DNA from: Gnetum montanum
Taxonomy: Eukaryota; Streptophyta; Gnetopsida; Gnetales; Gnetaceae
Direction of reading: 5' to 3'
DNA: 64,000 bases
NCBI GenBank assembly: GCA_015680685.1
Contig: MNCI01000001.1
Location: 309,343 to 373,342 of the forward strand
A program made the translations under genes and the position numbers. A model generated the notes under the pieces. The model was not told the DNA's origin. It did not search any database and worked only from the letters and a program-made list of their open reading frames with translations. Below, piece by piece: positions 20,552-32,608 of the stretch. The stretch's first letter is position 1. The number at the start of each line of letters is the position of its first letter.

Positions 20552-22211
20552 TAAACCATCACCAAATTTGGGCTACCACATCTCAATTGCAAATTTGTCT
20601 AAGTGTCAACATGAGGCAATTTTTTTCTAAGTGTTGAGACTACACTCTCTAATGCACCAAAGAATAGTTATCTTAGTGGAGATTGTAGTTAACAACAGAG
20701 GCTAGTTTTGCAAAATTTTCTAAGTGTCAAATCAGTAGTTGTAGAGTGTGGTTGGCATGGAAGAAATAGTTTGACAGATTTTTCTAAGTGTCGAGACTAC
20801 ACTCTCCACTACACTAGAGCATACTCAAGTGTAGTTGGCATGGAAAAAACATGTTTGGCAAAACTTTTTGACTATCAAGACTACACTCTCCACCAGACTA
20901 GAACTTAGTTAAGTGTAGACAGCATCAAGGCATAATTTTTTGTAGTTTCTTCTAACTATTAAGACTACATTGTCCACTACTTTAGAGTGTAGTCAACTGG
21001 AAGCTAGATTTTCCAAAATTTCTTCTAAGTGCTAGGACTATGCTTACCCCTAGTAGGGAGTGTAGTTAGCCTCCCCTAGAGCATAGTTAGAAGATGATCA
21101 TATTTTTTGCAAAATTTTGCAAAGTGTTCGCCTATGCTCTCCACCAATCTAAAGCGTAGTTAAGTGTAGACTTGTCTAGTAGCCTCCAAAGGCCTCCACA
21201 ACATAGAATTAGCATTCACATCAGCTCCAACACACCTTCAGAAAGTAGCATGCATCTTTTTGGTATCCCTCTTTGTCCTAAAATTGTAACTATGCTCAAC
21301 ACCACTCAAGATTGTGGATAGCGTAGTCCCAAAGCGCAGTCTCCAAACTTGCATTTTTTACATTTTTGTTAAGTACATTGTGATATTTTTGGCACATGAA
21401 CATGTATTTGGCACTATATTCATAGTCTGGTAGTCTCATAGAGTCTATTGAAGCACACCAAAGCATAAACCATTTGCCTCAGTGGAGAGCATAGTTGGGT
21501 GTAGTGTAGTCCCAACTATCCCATTGCCACATGGCTATCAATTTGCATTTCATAGGAAACCTAGCCCTATAAACACCCCAATCCTCTAAATTTTAGTGGT
21601 TTTCATTTTTGAATGTTGGAATCCTTAGCATTTGACATTTTGGAAATGCATTTGACATCTGACCAAGGCAAGGCATCTAAACACCACCACAGTCTATTGT
21701 AGTTAATCTTAGACCATCATAGTCCACTAAACACCATGAAAGAACATCCATCTTCATAGCTAGACACCCCAAGACTATGACTATGCTATCTACCATGCCT
21801 ATTGTACATTGTATGCCTTGTCATCCCTTTTGAGGTTAACTATGCTTAACCCCATTTGGGGTGGTGCCACTTTCTCTCTTGCTCTCCTCCTATGCATCCT
21901 TAGTATTTTTCATTTGCATTTTGGCATTTTCTTTGCATTTTCACTATTTTTTATGCATAACCATGTGTTAACACCCTTATTTTTGGTGGAAACCCTTGAC
22001 TATGCTCACCATCATTGACACCGTGAACATCGCACAAACACTTTAGCACTATTTTGACATTGCATTCTATAAGTCCCTATTCAATCAAAAGACCATTTTG
22101 GACATCCTATCTCTACCTCTATAAAGCCCTCACATGAATATGGGGTTAAAATTGTATGCTTGCAAACCTCTTGGTGTTGCCATTCTAGCCTCTGACATTT
22201 TTAGCGCTACA
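20552..22211 (+). repeat. 3' LTR of element A
   Basis: This is the direct repeat of 2931-4601, with the palindrome array at 20630-21170 and the same 3' segment ending ...gcgctaca at 22211. The first base pair appears decayed (TAAACC where the left copy has TGAAAC). A purine tract at 20537-20547 precedes it. Similarity to the left copy stops at 22211. Confidence 0.75.
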
Positions 22212-23750
22212 GAGACATCTTGAGATGGTTAGAGATGTCTTCCTAGGTGACTTGTTTTACAAAGTTGAGTTGTAAAAGGCTAAAATTCAAATTGAAGGAA
22301 GTCAAAACAATGGAAAATATTGAAAAAAAAAACATATGTAAGAAATCCAAAAACTTCAAAACAAGAAGTAATGTGGAAAATATATTAGCAATATCAGTAT
22401 GGGAAAATGAAATTGATGTAGATATAGGATGCAAATCTCATGATGAAGGAAATCATACCCAAAAGATTGAAAGAATAATAGAAAAAGGATTTAATTAAAA
22501 CCATTATAAAAGTAAAGGAATAATAATACCACATTAAAAGAGCCTATAATCAATAAAGGAAAAATATATCAAGGTAAGATATCAATAATGAATGAAAATC
22601 TAAAAATTTCAAATTATCCATAAAAAAACGCTAATCCACATCCTCTCTTTGGATCAGAAATAATATAGAACAAGAATTAAACAAATCTAATCATTTAATT
22701 ATAAATAATAATAATTGAATGATAAGAATAACCCAATACCACAAAATTGTTGGTATTAATTCTTATAAACTTGCACCCAGAATTGACAAAAATAATAATA
22801 TGAACAATCATGAATTTCAAATACACTAATCTTTCAAACTAACATTCCAAGGCATCCTAAGAAATACCCATTAGCCCACAAACATATCAATAATATAGAA
22901 TTTAATATCACCAAACCCATCCCATGAATGTACACAACCCTCTAAATCTAAATAGAAAGGAAGCCAAGATTACTCTTTACAAAATTTTCACAAACTAATC
23001 TACATAAGGAAAGAGCAATATAACAAAGATCTAATTAAAAGTGTAACTGATCCAAAATTCACTAGTACCTCCACTAGCTTTAATCTCTCACAGAACCTCT
23101 CTGTCATGTTCCCAGAATTAGTAAGATGTGTGGAAAGAAAAAGCCATGAATGTTCTAATGGAAGATTAATAAAAATCATCAAAAAAGGAAAATTTAGCAA
23201 ATTACCAAATATTTAAACTAAAATAATATTTTCATTAATTTCTTTCACCACATATGTAACTTCCTCTACTCTCACGTGACATCTAGACATACTAGAATAA
23301 TCAATAATTCATATGCTAATAACAACTATCCCAAAACATCCTAATGAATCTCATAAAATAAAATTAAAAACTAAGTTCATTAAATATAAATTAGATGGCT
23401 ACCAACATAACATGATAAATAAGGTCATAAAATACTCTCTAAAGAATATGAAGCAAAACATATATCATTAATCATATCATGCTACTAGATAACCTCTAAA
23501 GGAATCCTACCATACTTAATTATAGGATTAGTGCATATATGCTAAATGTAAAAATTTATACATATATACAAATACAAATATATACATAATAAAATTAATT
23601 TATACATGCATCTCAAATTTCATCATCATGAAATATTAAGTTCTCAGCCATGAAAATATATCAAACTAATAACATGCATAACACACACCCAAGCACAAGA
23701 AACATAATCTTGATAAAGGATCATATGTACCAATGATCCTAAAAAATATT
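22212..23750. other. AT-rich DNA right of element A
   Basis: I see no supported gene. The first 35 bp repeat the gacatctt...agatgtct words of the left flank of A. The rest is A/T-rich with short chance frames only. From about 22500 it may be the body of an LTR whose outer end is at 23760. Confidence 0.4.
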
Positions 23751-23760
23751 GGGTGTTACA
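23751..23760 (-). other. Probable LTR 5' terminus (TGTAACACCC)
   Basis: The minus strand reads TGTAACACCC, a common start of plant LTRs. The body would run towards lower coordinates. I could not find the other end or a target duplication. It abuts the remnant of element F at 23765, so it could be a solo LTR inserted into F. Confidence 0.35.
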
Positions 23761-23764
23761 ATCT

Positions 23765-25320
23765 ATAGAAAGCCAATGTAGTCTATAGGGGTTATTCTAA
23801 GGAAATTTATTTAGGCCAAGTCTATCAACAATCTTAGAAGAAATAACATTTTCTTGTGCATCATCATCTCTTAAGAAGTATATCCATTTATTAATAGAGA
23901 GATACATAGCCTTATTTCTAAGGAAAAATTTTGTTAAAGATCCTCATTAATATTAATAATGTTACTAAATTAATTAGTTTTAGTAACATCTTTTTTCAAA
24001 GGGACACTAGGATTACCTTTATTTGAAGACTCTTCTTTCTCAAAATTTCAAAATTCTTTATCCTTATAAGCTTCATATTTCTCACACTCCCTTTGCTTAT
24101 GTAATCATCCTCCACAACTAAAGCATTAAACATTCAAATAATTTTCATTTCCTTTATCTTTTTTCATTCTTTCAAATATATTTCTTGGAATCTTGATATT
24201 TCTTTTTGTTATATTGATTTTCCTATGAGTCTTTTATGACATTTTTCTTTTTCTCTACTTCTTTATATTCTTTAGAAGCTTTGAACTATTTTCCTTTGGA
24301 AGCCTTGGGATCTTTAATGTAGTCATGGTATTTCTTATTATATTTAAGAGGAAAATTAAAAATCTCATCCAATGTTTATGATTTATAGAATATGAGTCTT
24401 AATGAAATTTACTTTTCAATCCACCATAGAAGTTTGAAGCTTGCTATTAATTTTGATGAACCTTACCTTATTGGAAAGCTTTGTAAAATGCCATGCAATA
24501 TTCCTTTATAGCTTTGTCATATTATCTTATTTATTCTAATCTTTGAAGTGCTTCTTTTATATAGTGAGTATTTTCATTTTTTTTCTTGAGCATAAATTGT
24601 GTAAGAAACCAGTATTTAATAGAGGTACTATTATTTACAACATAAGCATACTTTTTTCCAAAATATTTTTTTTATACCTTCAAGCTTAGTTTTATTATAT
24701 GATAGCTTTTGATGATATTCAACATCTTCAAGATCAAAATATTTGTGCAACATCCTGATCCAAGGAAGAAAATATTGAGTATATTCCATTCTGTAAAAGG
24801 ATTTGACTTCAACATGAGGTAATCTACAAGCATTTTTTAGTGCTTTAGCAAGAGTTAGCTTAATTTTTTTACTTCTATTTACTTAAGGTTCTTAAGAAAC
24901 TTTCTTCTTCCCTTGTCCTAGAAAGATATATTCTTAAGACTTGTTACCAACACTTGGAGCATGAAGAACATCTTCATGTTTTTCATTCCTTTCAAATTTT
25001 TCATTCTGAAAGGAAATTTCATCTTCAAGAGGAGGCATAGATGAATGTCTTGAAGATGTCCTTAGTGAAAGTTCTTTGGAATTATTTAGTTTTCTAGATT
25101 CATGTAGAAAAGAAGGATATATTTTTTTATCTTTTGGGTTTTTAATTTTTTTAACAACATGAAAGAATTTCTCATAACTTCCACATATTTTGCTAAAGTA
25201 TGGACTTTTTTCTTGTTTTGTGTCATGATAAAAATGATCTAAAAGGTAAAGGTCATAAAGGTCTAGAAGAAAATATGAAATATGAATAATATTCAAATGT
25301 GAAGAAGGAATAATTTCTTA
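23765..25320 (-). pseudogene. gag: Element F: gag and protease remnant of a Ty3 element
   Basis: On the minus strand a gag core at about 24340-24700 reads KYWFLTQFMLKKKNENTHYI, then EALQRLE. A CCHC zinc knuckle lies at 24080-24132 (CFSCGG, one stop, LHKQREC, spacing 2-4-4), followed by KYEAYKDK. A protease end at about 23775-23850 reads SKIVDRLGL and NPYRLHWLS, matching the segment just after the retropepsin active site in plant Ty3 elements. The frame upstream, to 25296, is a Lys/Ser-rich hydrophilic 120 codons that I cannot classify. Many stops occur. Pol is absent, cut off at the LTR terminus at 23760. Confidence 0.65.
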
Positions 25321-25683
25321 AATCTTAGTATAAATAAGTTCAAGATATTCAAATACATAATCTAAAAGGTAAAATTAACAAAGGTCTACAAAAAATGAAA
25401 AATATTAAGAAAATTAAAAGATGAGAAAGTAAGGAATGTTTAAGTATAAGTAGAAATATGTTCCAGTTATTAATAGATATCATTTAAGTAAATTAATATT
25501 ACAATTCATAATTATTTTTCAATACTATAATTAGTTGATCAAAATAATGATCACAGAAGTTCTCAAAATTGTGAGTATGAAAAATGACACTACGAAAATT
25601 GTAAAACAAAATGAGATCTAAAAGTAATTCCTTGTATCTAAGATGAGGATTCTTCACTTGAATTGAATTTCATTAATACCAAT

Positions 25684-25695
25684 GTTCTAATAACA
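25684..25695 (-). promoter_or_regulatory. Possible initiator-tRNA-Met primer site of element F
   Basis: The minus strand reads TGTTATTAGAAC, 9 of 12 matches to the plant primer site TGGTATCAGAGC, about 370 bp upstream of the F gag frame. All three differences are consistent with decay, but the LTR edge next to it is not clear. Confidence 0.35.
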
Positions 25696-25699
25696 ATCT

Positions 25700-26739
25700 A
25701 GCGGGGAGATGGTTTGAATTCATATTCCAAGATTACTTAAGTATAAATATTTATCATAATTAAATAAGAAAAGTAAACAATAACACTATTCATTTAAAAT
25801 GAATACAGTGCACAAATGAAAGCATCACACTTCCAAGGATAGACAATTAATAAATCAAACCCTCACTCCAATATCACAATATAAGGATAATATTAAAGAG
25901 ATGATTTACTACTCAACTACTTAATAACAATACTCTTACCTTTTTTCAAGCCCACACAATGACAAATTCCACTCTCACATCCTTCTTATGGCTATTTCAA
26001 CCTTTTATAATCCTTGAAATGATCCTTGGGTTCTCTCAACAATTCATCTTCTTTTAAAATTTCATGTATATTTCAAAAAATTAAAATTTTTCAAATTGCT
26101 AGTGACTACAACTTATAGGTCTTTGCAATTGCCAAAGTAGGACCAAACTACAAGTTACATCATATCATATTAGTAAACTTTGAATACTTTCATCCACTAT
26201 GTCTCCCTAGATTGTAACCTATTATAATTTGCATTCTCTAGATTGTGACCTCAAATGACTTCCATGTACTCAAAATGCATTAAAGAATCTCAAAAAATAC
26301 AAAAGTAATCTTAAATTACAAATTACTCTAGATAGTGACTTGTAGCTACTCATAGAAATATATTACAATTCACAATGAGCTCGCAATTGCCTATTCAATA
26401 CTAACAAAACATATAGATACCATTAAAATGAATCCAAATAAGAAATGCATATATCCTACTACTTCTAGAACACATAGAGAATGAGCATTACCTTAGAGAG
26501 TGGGTTGATGTCATCATCAAATTAATAGTTTGATCTAGCCACATGGGTACAACTGAAAGAGATGGTGACAAAGGCAAAGACATAGAAGGTGAAAGGAATT
26601 AAAATGAATTTTTCCTTTAAAAAATTTTATCATAACATGTTAACTACTACCTTTTTTATTTAATTTTTTATGGTTTTCATTTATATAGTTATCTTTAGAT
26701 TACTTCAACTTTTAAAGTTAAGTATTTTTGAAATTACAC

Positions 26740-26771
<32 letters not shown>

Positions 26772-29700
26772 GATAATTAAAATTTAGATATGTAAATTTT
26801 AGTTTTTTTATAAAATAAATGATTTATTTGAATTTTTTTAAGTTTAATTTTTTTATGTTTCTAGCTTTTTTATGAGACTTGCTAAAGAGTGTTGACTTAT
26901 TTTACCAATTATCAAATTAATGTTATCATTGATGGGCCTTAAAAATCTTATTTATTAAGTAAAAATTTATAGGTTTAAATTTCTAGTGATTAAATTTTTT
27001 CAAATCATTAATTTTAAATTTAAATTTAATTTAATTAGTGTCCTCCCCTAAAAATATTAAGTAATATCTCCCATAACTCTAATCAAAAAGAAATTTGTAC
27101 CAATCAAATCATCTAAAAGAGTACTACATGATGGAAGAGGATTTATTAAACATATGGTGTTGATTTTTGATTATTTTGAAAACAAAAATTTTGTTATTTT
27201 GTAATACTAGTTTATTTAATATTAAATATGGAAGAAATTATGTATTTTAAGTGAGTCAACTTTTCTTATGAAGTGATGGAAAATTATTTTATATAAAAAT
27301 TCAATATTTGATATTAGCATATTCATTTCCTAATTCATAATTATAATACAAACAATCACCAAACTTGATCTATATAGTTTAAAGAAGACATTTCTAAAGA
27401 TAGAAAACATCATTATTATCTAATAAAAGTTTTCATACCTTCATCGTGCTAATGGCCCTTATTAGTTTTGCAGAGGAAGCCTATGTTTAGCATGTTTTTC
27501 TAATGTTCGTTCAATTATTTTTTCAGATATATTTCCATATATTTTTTAATGAATTAAGACCTTAATAGGTATGGAATATTGGATTTATTACTACTTGGAT
27601 TTTGGATGTTTAGGGAAGGAAAAATGCAATAGCAAGATAATCCTTTAAAAGACCTCACAAAAGGCTTTCTTTTATAAATTGAGAAAAGAGAATATTTAAC
27701 CTTATAAAAAAGATTACTAAAAATTATTTGTGTTTCTTTCTTGAATAAGGACCTAATAGTTTGATTTGTTACAAAGGTAAGGAGAATTATATTACTACTT
27801 AAAAACACATAAATGTTACCTAGAAGGAGCATTACCTTTTTATCTTCTTTATTAAGTATTTTTTCTTACCTAAAATCTCATGTTGCTATATTCCTTATTA
27901 GTCCTTAATTTAATATCAGAAAAATTAGATTAATTGGTGTTCTTTGAAATTAATATACAAGGGATCCTTATAAATTATATTTTTCCCTAGATTATAACTT
28001 CGTTCACAGACATGGTTTATCTTGGATATGGTGCACTTCTAGTGATGTTTTTTGGTTTGTTCTTATTCATGGATTCTAGTACATCCTAGATTATAATTTT
28101 TTATAGATCTTGATTCATCCTAAAATTTGATTTGATCTATGACAATTATGATATTCCATTTCTAGATATCATAACAAATTATGAAGAGACATTATGTTTG
28201 ATATTATGTGTAGTGAACATAATAGGGAAAATGTATAAGGAAATGAAAATGAACATTGTTAATAAGAAGATTACAAATGAATAAGTGTATCTAGGTCATA
28301 CTCTAAGATTCCGTAAGGTTTTTTTACTTTGACATGTATCCCTTGGAGATAACTCAGTACTACCATCATTATTAGACCTAGAGCTTGCTAGAAAGGTTGG
28401 ACATGTTCCATCTTGTCTTCGTTCACCTTGCTTTATTACTCACTTTTTTATTAGCTCCATTACTCCATGCTAGCTTGACTTCTAAGTTATAGGTATAAAT
28501 ACCTTAGGTCAAATCCCCAAATATTTCCTTAATCCACATGCCTATAATTAGAACATGCCCTTTTATTAAGTGTGTTTTTATAATAGTTATAACTTCATAT
28601 TGTAGAATAATATTATTTGGAAATGGAAATGTAATAGCTAAGCACTAAGAATCTTATAGTTCTATGTACTCATGCTCTAGCATTAATAGTTTAAGACCCT
28701 TAGTTATGTACATCTCATCATGCTTGAGGTTAGTATCTTATGACTCTTGATCTTTACCATTTTTATTCTTATTTAATATAATTTAATGTGTGAGGGCTAT
28801 TTCATCATCTTGGCCTTTTATCATGCCTTAAGATTTTCTTACTATCTTAGCTTCACATGTAACTCTTAGGATTATTCTACCATATGGGTTTCTTAATATC
28901 AACATTTTCTAACAACCTTATTACATGTTTAATCCTTAGAAAGAAACAACATAACATAACCATTTAAATCTAGTCATTCAAGATAACACATATCATCAAT
29001 ACAATCACTATCAATACAATCAGTATCATGTAGAACATTAACAATGGTGGTAGGAGAATAATAAAATCATCAACATAAATTAGCATCAATATTTTAATCT
29101 AACTAATCTCTTGATTATATTTCTTGTCAAAGAATATATTCTTTCCATTCTTATGTCTTTCTAATGTGACAACATCATCTTCAATCATTCCATATCAATT
29201 TTTTACTTCATAAATAATGTATTTCAAGATATAGTTTGGTTAATTAGATCAACATGAAAAAAACTGTCATGTAGTAGATTAATTCACCAAACCATATAGA
29301 TTCCTCATTCTTATTGATCATGCATAATAGAATTAAGACTAACATAAAATTAGCATTGTATTCCTAGTCAAATAGAACTAAATTTTTTATTACTTACATA
29401 ACAAAAAAACTTTGAAATATAAAATTTGTTATAATAATGTAAAAAATATCAATCCTAGTAGCTAAGATGAAAGAATCACAAAGAGACCTATTGTAATACC
29501 TTGACCTTAGATACCATTTTTTCTATCATATGTTTGATTATTTGAACTCTTGATGTATTTTTTGCTAAATTTATACCGTACATTTAGTACCTTTTTATTA
29601 GTTGACTATGCTTATGCTATTGTTTAATTAAGCTACATACCTTATAATTACCTTAATAGATGAATTGGTATTTTAATATATTTTTATTTTAGTAAAAGGA

Positions 29701-32423
29701 TCATCACCCTACGCCATAATGGTCATCTTGCTAGGCAGGATCTAGGAGGGTTGATAGATGAGAGAAAGCTTAACCTCTTCGAGTAGTTGTGCCTACCTCG
29801 AGCTTGGGCCTTTGACATTAGAAACAAGAAACTTATCATCACTCTAAATTATTATCCTTAATGTATTTTTATTTTAGTATATTATTAAAATAAGTATATG
29901 TGCATTGACCTCTTTGTTAAAATTTTGAGTAAGTAGGTATTAGATACTAGATCGATCATTGGTACATGGGGTACTACATTGAGCCTATGGAATGCTTGGT
30001 TGCTATTTGTTTGAATTTCCTTATTATTATTAAAAATTAATTAATTAAATATATTTTTTAGTATTTTTTAATTATTTTAGTTTATGTCCTTTCTAGAAGT
30101 AGCATGCAATAGTATCTTAGTTAGTTATGTTTGGACGTTAGACCCACTTATCTAGAATTGAAAGGTAAACATACCTATTAGTTCATCCATAGAGGCTATG
30201 ATATTAGGCTAGCACTAGGTATGACCTCATAGATGAATGATATTTTATTAATTTTACAAATTCTAATCTAATTATATTTTCTTTTTTGTTTTATTTTTTA
30301 GTACAATTTATGCATTTTGCTAAACCTTGACAGACTATTGTAAGTTCAAATACCTAGAAAAGCTTTCATTAGAAATCATTCTTTTGTTCTGTCAACATTT
30401 GGGAGATACATCTAGAGTGGAAAAATTTTCTAGATAGGAGAGAACTAAAGATATATCTATGTTATCATTTAGGATTCAAGTACATTAATTTTAAATCTTA
30501 TTTTAGATTTTACCTAGATCTAATTGTTAACATTTAATTTCACATAGGATTTATGTCCCACTTGGAAGTATTATTCATGAAAGAATTTTAGTTGCAACAT
30601 ATCAACTAGGTAGGAAACATTTATTACAATGTTCATCTTCTAGGGTTTTAGAATAACTAATGTTCTTCTAGGGTTTTAGAATAGTTGCTTATGTGCACAT
30701 TTGATCTAGTTTGGTTTGTTTGATAATTAATTGATGAAATATTTTATAAATTTATTTCCACAAAATCTAATTTGTTAATGGATGTTTCTAAGATTTAATA
30801 TTATAATATTTAATTTATCATGCATGAGATATTAGATCTTAAATTATTTTCTATTTATATTCTTTTTAATCTTAATTTTCCTTTTCCAAGTCTCTAGACT
30901 ATAGAATCAAAGTTTTCATTCCTATAATTTATGTTTTTAGGGCTTGAGATGTCCATAGATGATATCGATGTAGAAGGCAACATTGCTAGACATGATGGCA
31001 TGAAATCTTGACCTTTTGGTATGTCAAAACCTTAGAGGAAATGGAGAAAATAGAATGTGTGTGTGATTACAATCTTATAGGACCATGAAAGGATGAACAA
31101 GGACTTTAAATGGAGATTCAAAACTTCAAGAATGACAGCCACACTGATGGAATAAAGACTAAAATGGACAAGATACAAGCATGAATGAAGATGAAGTCTA
31201 CAAGCCAAACAAAGATGTTCCAAGGATTGTTGAGATGCTAGATTGGCAAGGGAATGTTACAGATTCCAGAGTATGCAAGCAAAGTAGATGTCTCATATAA
31301 ACAATAGACATCTCACTTGCTTAATAGATGTATCACGGTAAACGTCTCAACTTATAGATAAATGTCTCTCCTACATTGAGAATGTTCATAGTTAGAAGTT
31401 TCATCTTTGAAGTTAGATGTCTATACTAGTTGTTTGATAACCATTGCACAAGTTCTGAGTTTTTGAAAACTTAAAGCACATAATACTAAGTGAAATTCTT
31501 GGAAATTGTGCAATTACATATCATTTTCAAATCAATCCAAGGCTACTCAAAGAGATTTTGTACTTGTCCTTCATTGTATTATCTTTTGTATATTTTGGTT
31601 GGTTGTATTGAGCTTCATTGCAAGGACTCTATAAATTTAGTTACACTTTCTCCTTGATCCTTTTTCTTTCTTTCTTGTAACTGACCTCTCAATTTTTTTT
31701 AAAAAAACATATTTTAGTAAGTTTGGAAATATTTTTAACTCTATTAGTTCTAGCATAGGTTCATCTAGAATCTTCAACTCTTTCCAATCTTAGTCTTTCT
31801 GTTATTATGCATGTTCTACTTGAGAGAGTTGCTATCATATCTCTTCTATCTCATCTAGCTTTTCTACATATGAGTTGATAAGTACTTCTTATTTCATGCA
31901 AATTATAGATTTATGGTTTTCATCTATTATTAGTAACTAGATGGTTTCTTACTTAGTAGCTACTACATACAAACATCTTTGCATACATACTATTTTAACA
32001 CATGAGCTACATGATGTAATTCTTTTCTATCTCATTGTCTAACCTCTCTACATGTAATTGCATCCTATGTTACTATATGCAATGCATGGAACTCATAGAT
32101 TATAAGAAAATTTAGTATTTCACTTATCTATAAACTAACATAGAGTAAAAATGGTTGGTTTTTGGTAAGACTTTAAACTAGGAACAAAATTCTAACTTAC
32201 TGTTAAACTAAGGATACCTTATATTTTCTTTGAAAACATAAGTGTTTGAAATGTTTCTAATCACAAGTATTTCTTAATAGTTATTCTAACAAAAATATTT
32301 TGATAAGAAATGATCTAAAGATGGAGAATACTAATGTCTCTTGGACTATAAATACTATGATGGATTTTGAAGCTTTTAATTTCATTTTACTTACTAATTT
32401 TTATGAATCTCTATCAAAACATA
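25700..32423. other. AT-rich gene-poor stretch with LTR-like scraps
   Basis: No supported gene in about 6.7 kb. It contains a short TA/CA microsatellite at 26742-26772, a TGTAATACC-type possible LTR start at 29492, and a weak minus-strand YVDD-like motif near 29065-29085 (possible Ty1/copia remnant). There is a two-copy repeat gttcttctagggttttagaata at 30630-30690 and a TGTTGAG...CTATAAATT possible LTR at 31228-31700. None is strong enough to name. Confidence 0.4.
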
Positions 32424-32439
32424 CCACTTCTCAATATAT
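32424..32439. repeat. Target site duplication, left copy
   Basis: The 16 bases ccacttctcaatatat recur without a mismatch at 37642-37657. They bracket the LINE exactly. A 16-bp duplication with a short A tract is normal for L1-type insertion. Confidence 0.9.
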
Positions 32440-32608
32440 TTTTTTTCGGAAAGGATCGAGCAAATTATATTCCAAAAAAAGGGGAGCTATACATCTATAC
32501 AGCACAGGCCAGTGCCGCTGGCCCCACTCCGGCCAAGAAAATCACCCAGTAATCCCCATGGCTTGTCACGTCATGGGCATCCCCACAGGCAGATGGCCTT
32601 CCTTGCAA

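Larger units (their letters stand above)
2931..22211 (+). mobile_element. Element A: roughly 19-kb Tat-type Ty3 LTR retrotransposon
   Basis: The long direct repeats 2931-4601 and 20552-22211 align along their whole length. Between them, on the plus strand, are a primer site, gag (5104-7000), protease (7690-8700), reverse transcriptase (15330-16600), two RNase H segments, integrase and a purine tract before the right LTR. The gag-to-integrase order and a second RNase H place it in the Tat lineage of plant Ty3 elements, the group containing Ogre, Grande and Retand. Unusually, about 6.6 kb separates protease from reverse transcriptase; this includes minisatellites and an antisense spliced gene remnant. 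All frames carry stops, so it cannot move by itself. Confidence 0.85.

Noticed and set aside
2926-22216. Target site duplication for element A
   Set aside because: Flanks gccaa and gagac do not match and the LTR edge is uncertain, so none is claimed.
26742-26772. Origin or regulatory element at the TA/CA microsatellite
   Set aside because: A simple dinucleotide repeat explains it fully.
29050-29100. Ty1/copia reverse transcriptase (YVDD-like on the minus strand)
   Set aside because: Only LIYVDDFIILL is seen. The flanking blocks expected of copia RT could not be read in any frame.
31228-31700. Complete LTR starting TGTTGAG with a TATA-like box
   Set aside because: No second copy, no primer site and no clear 3' end; kept only as a note in the gene-poor stretch.
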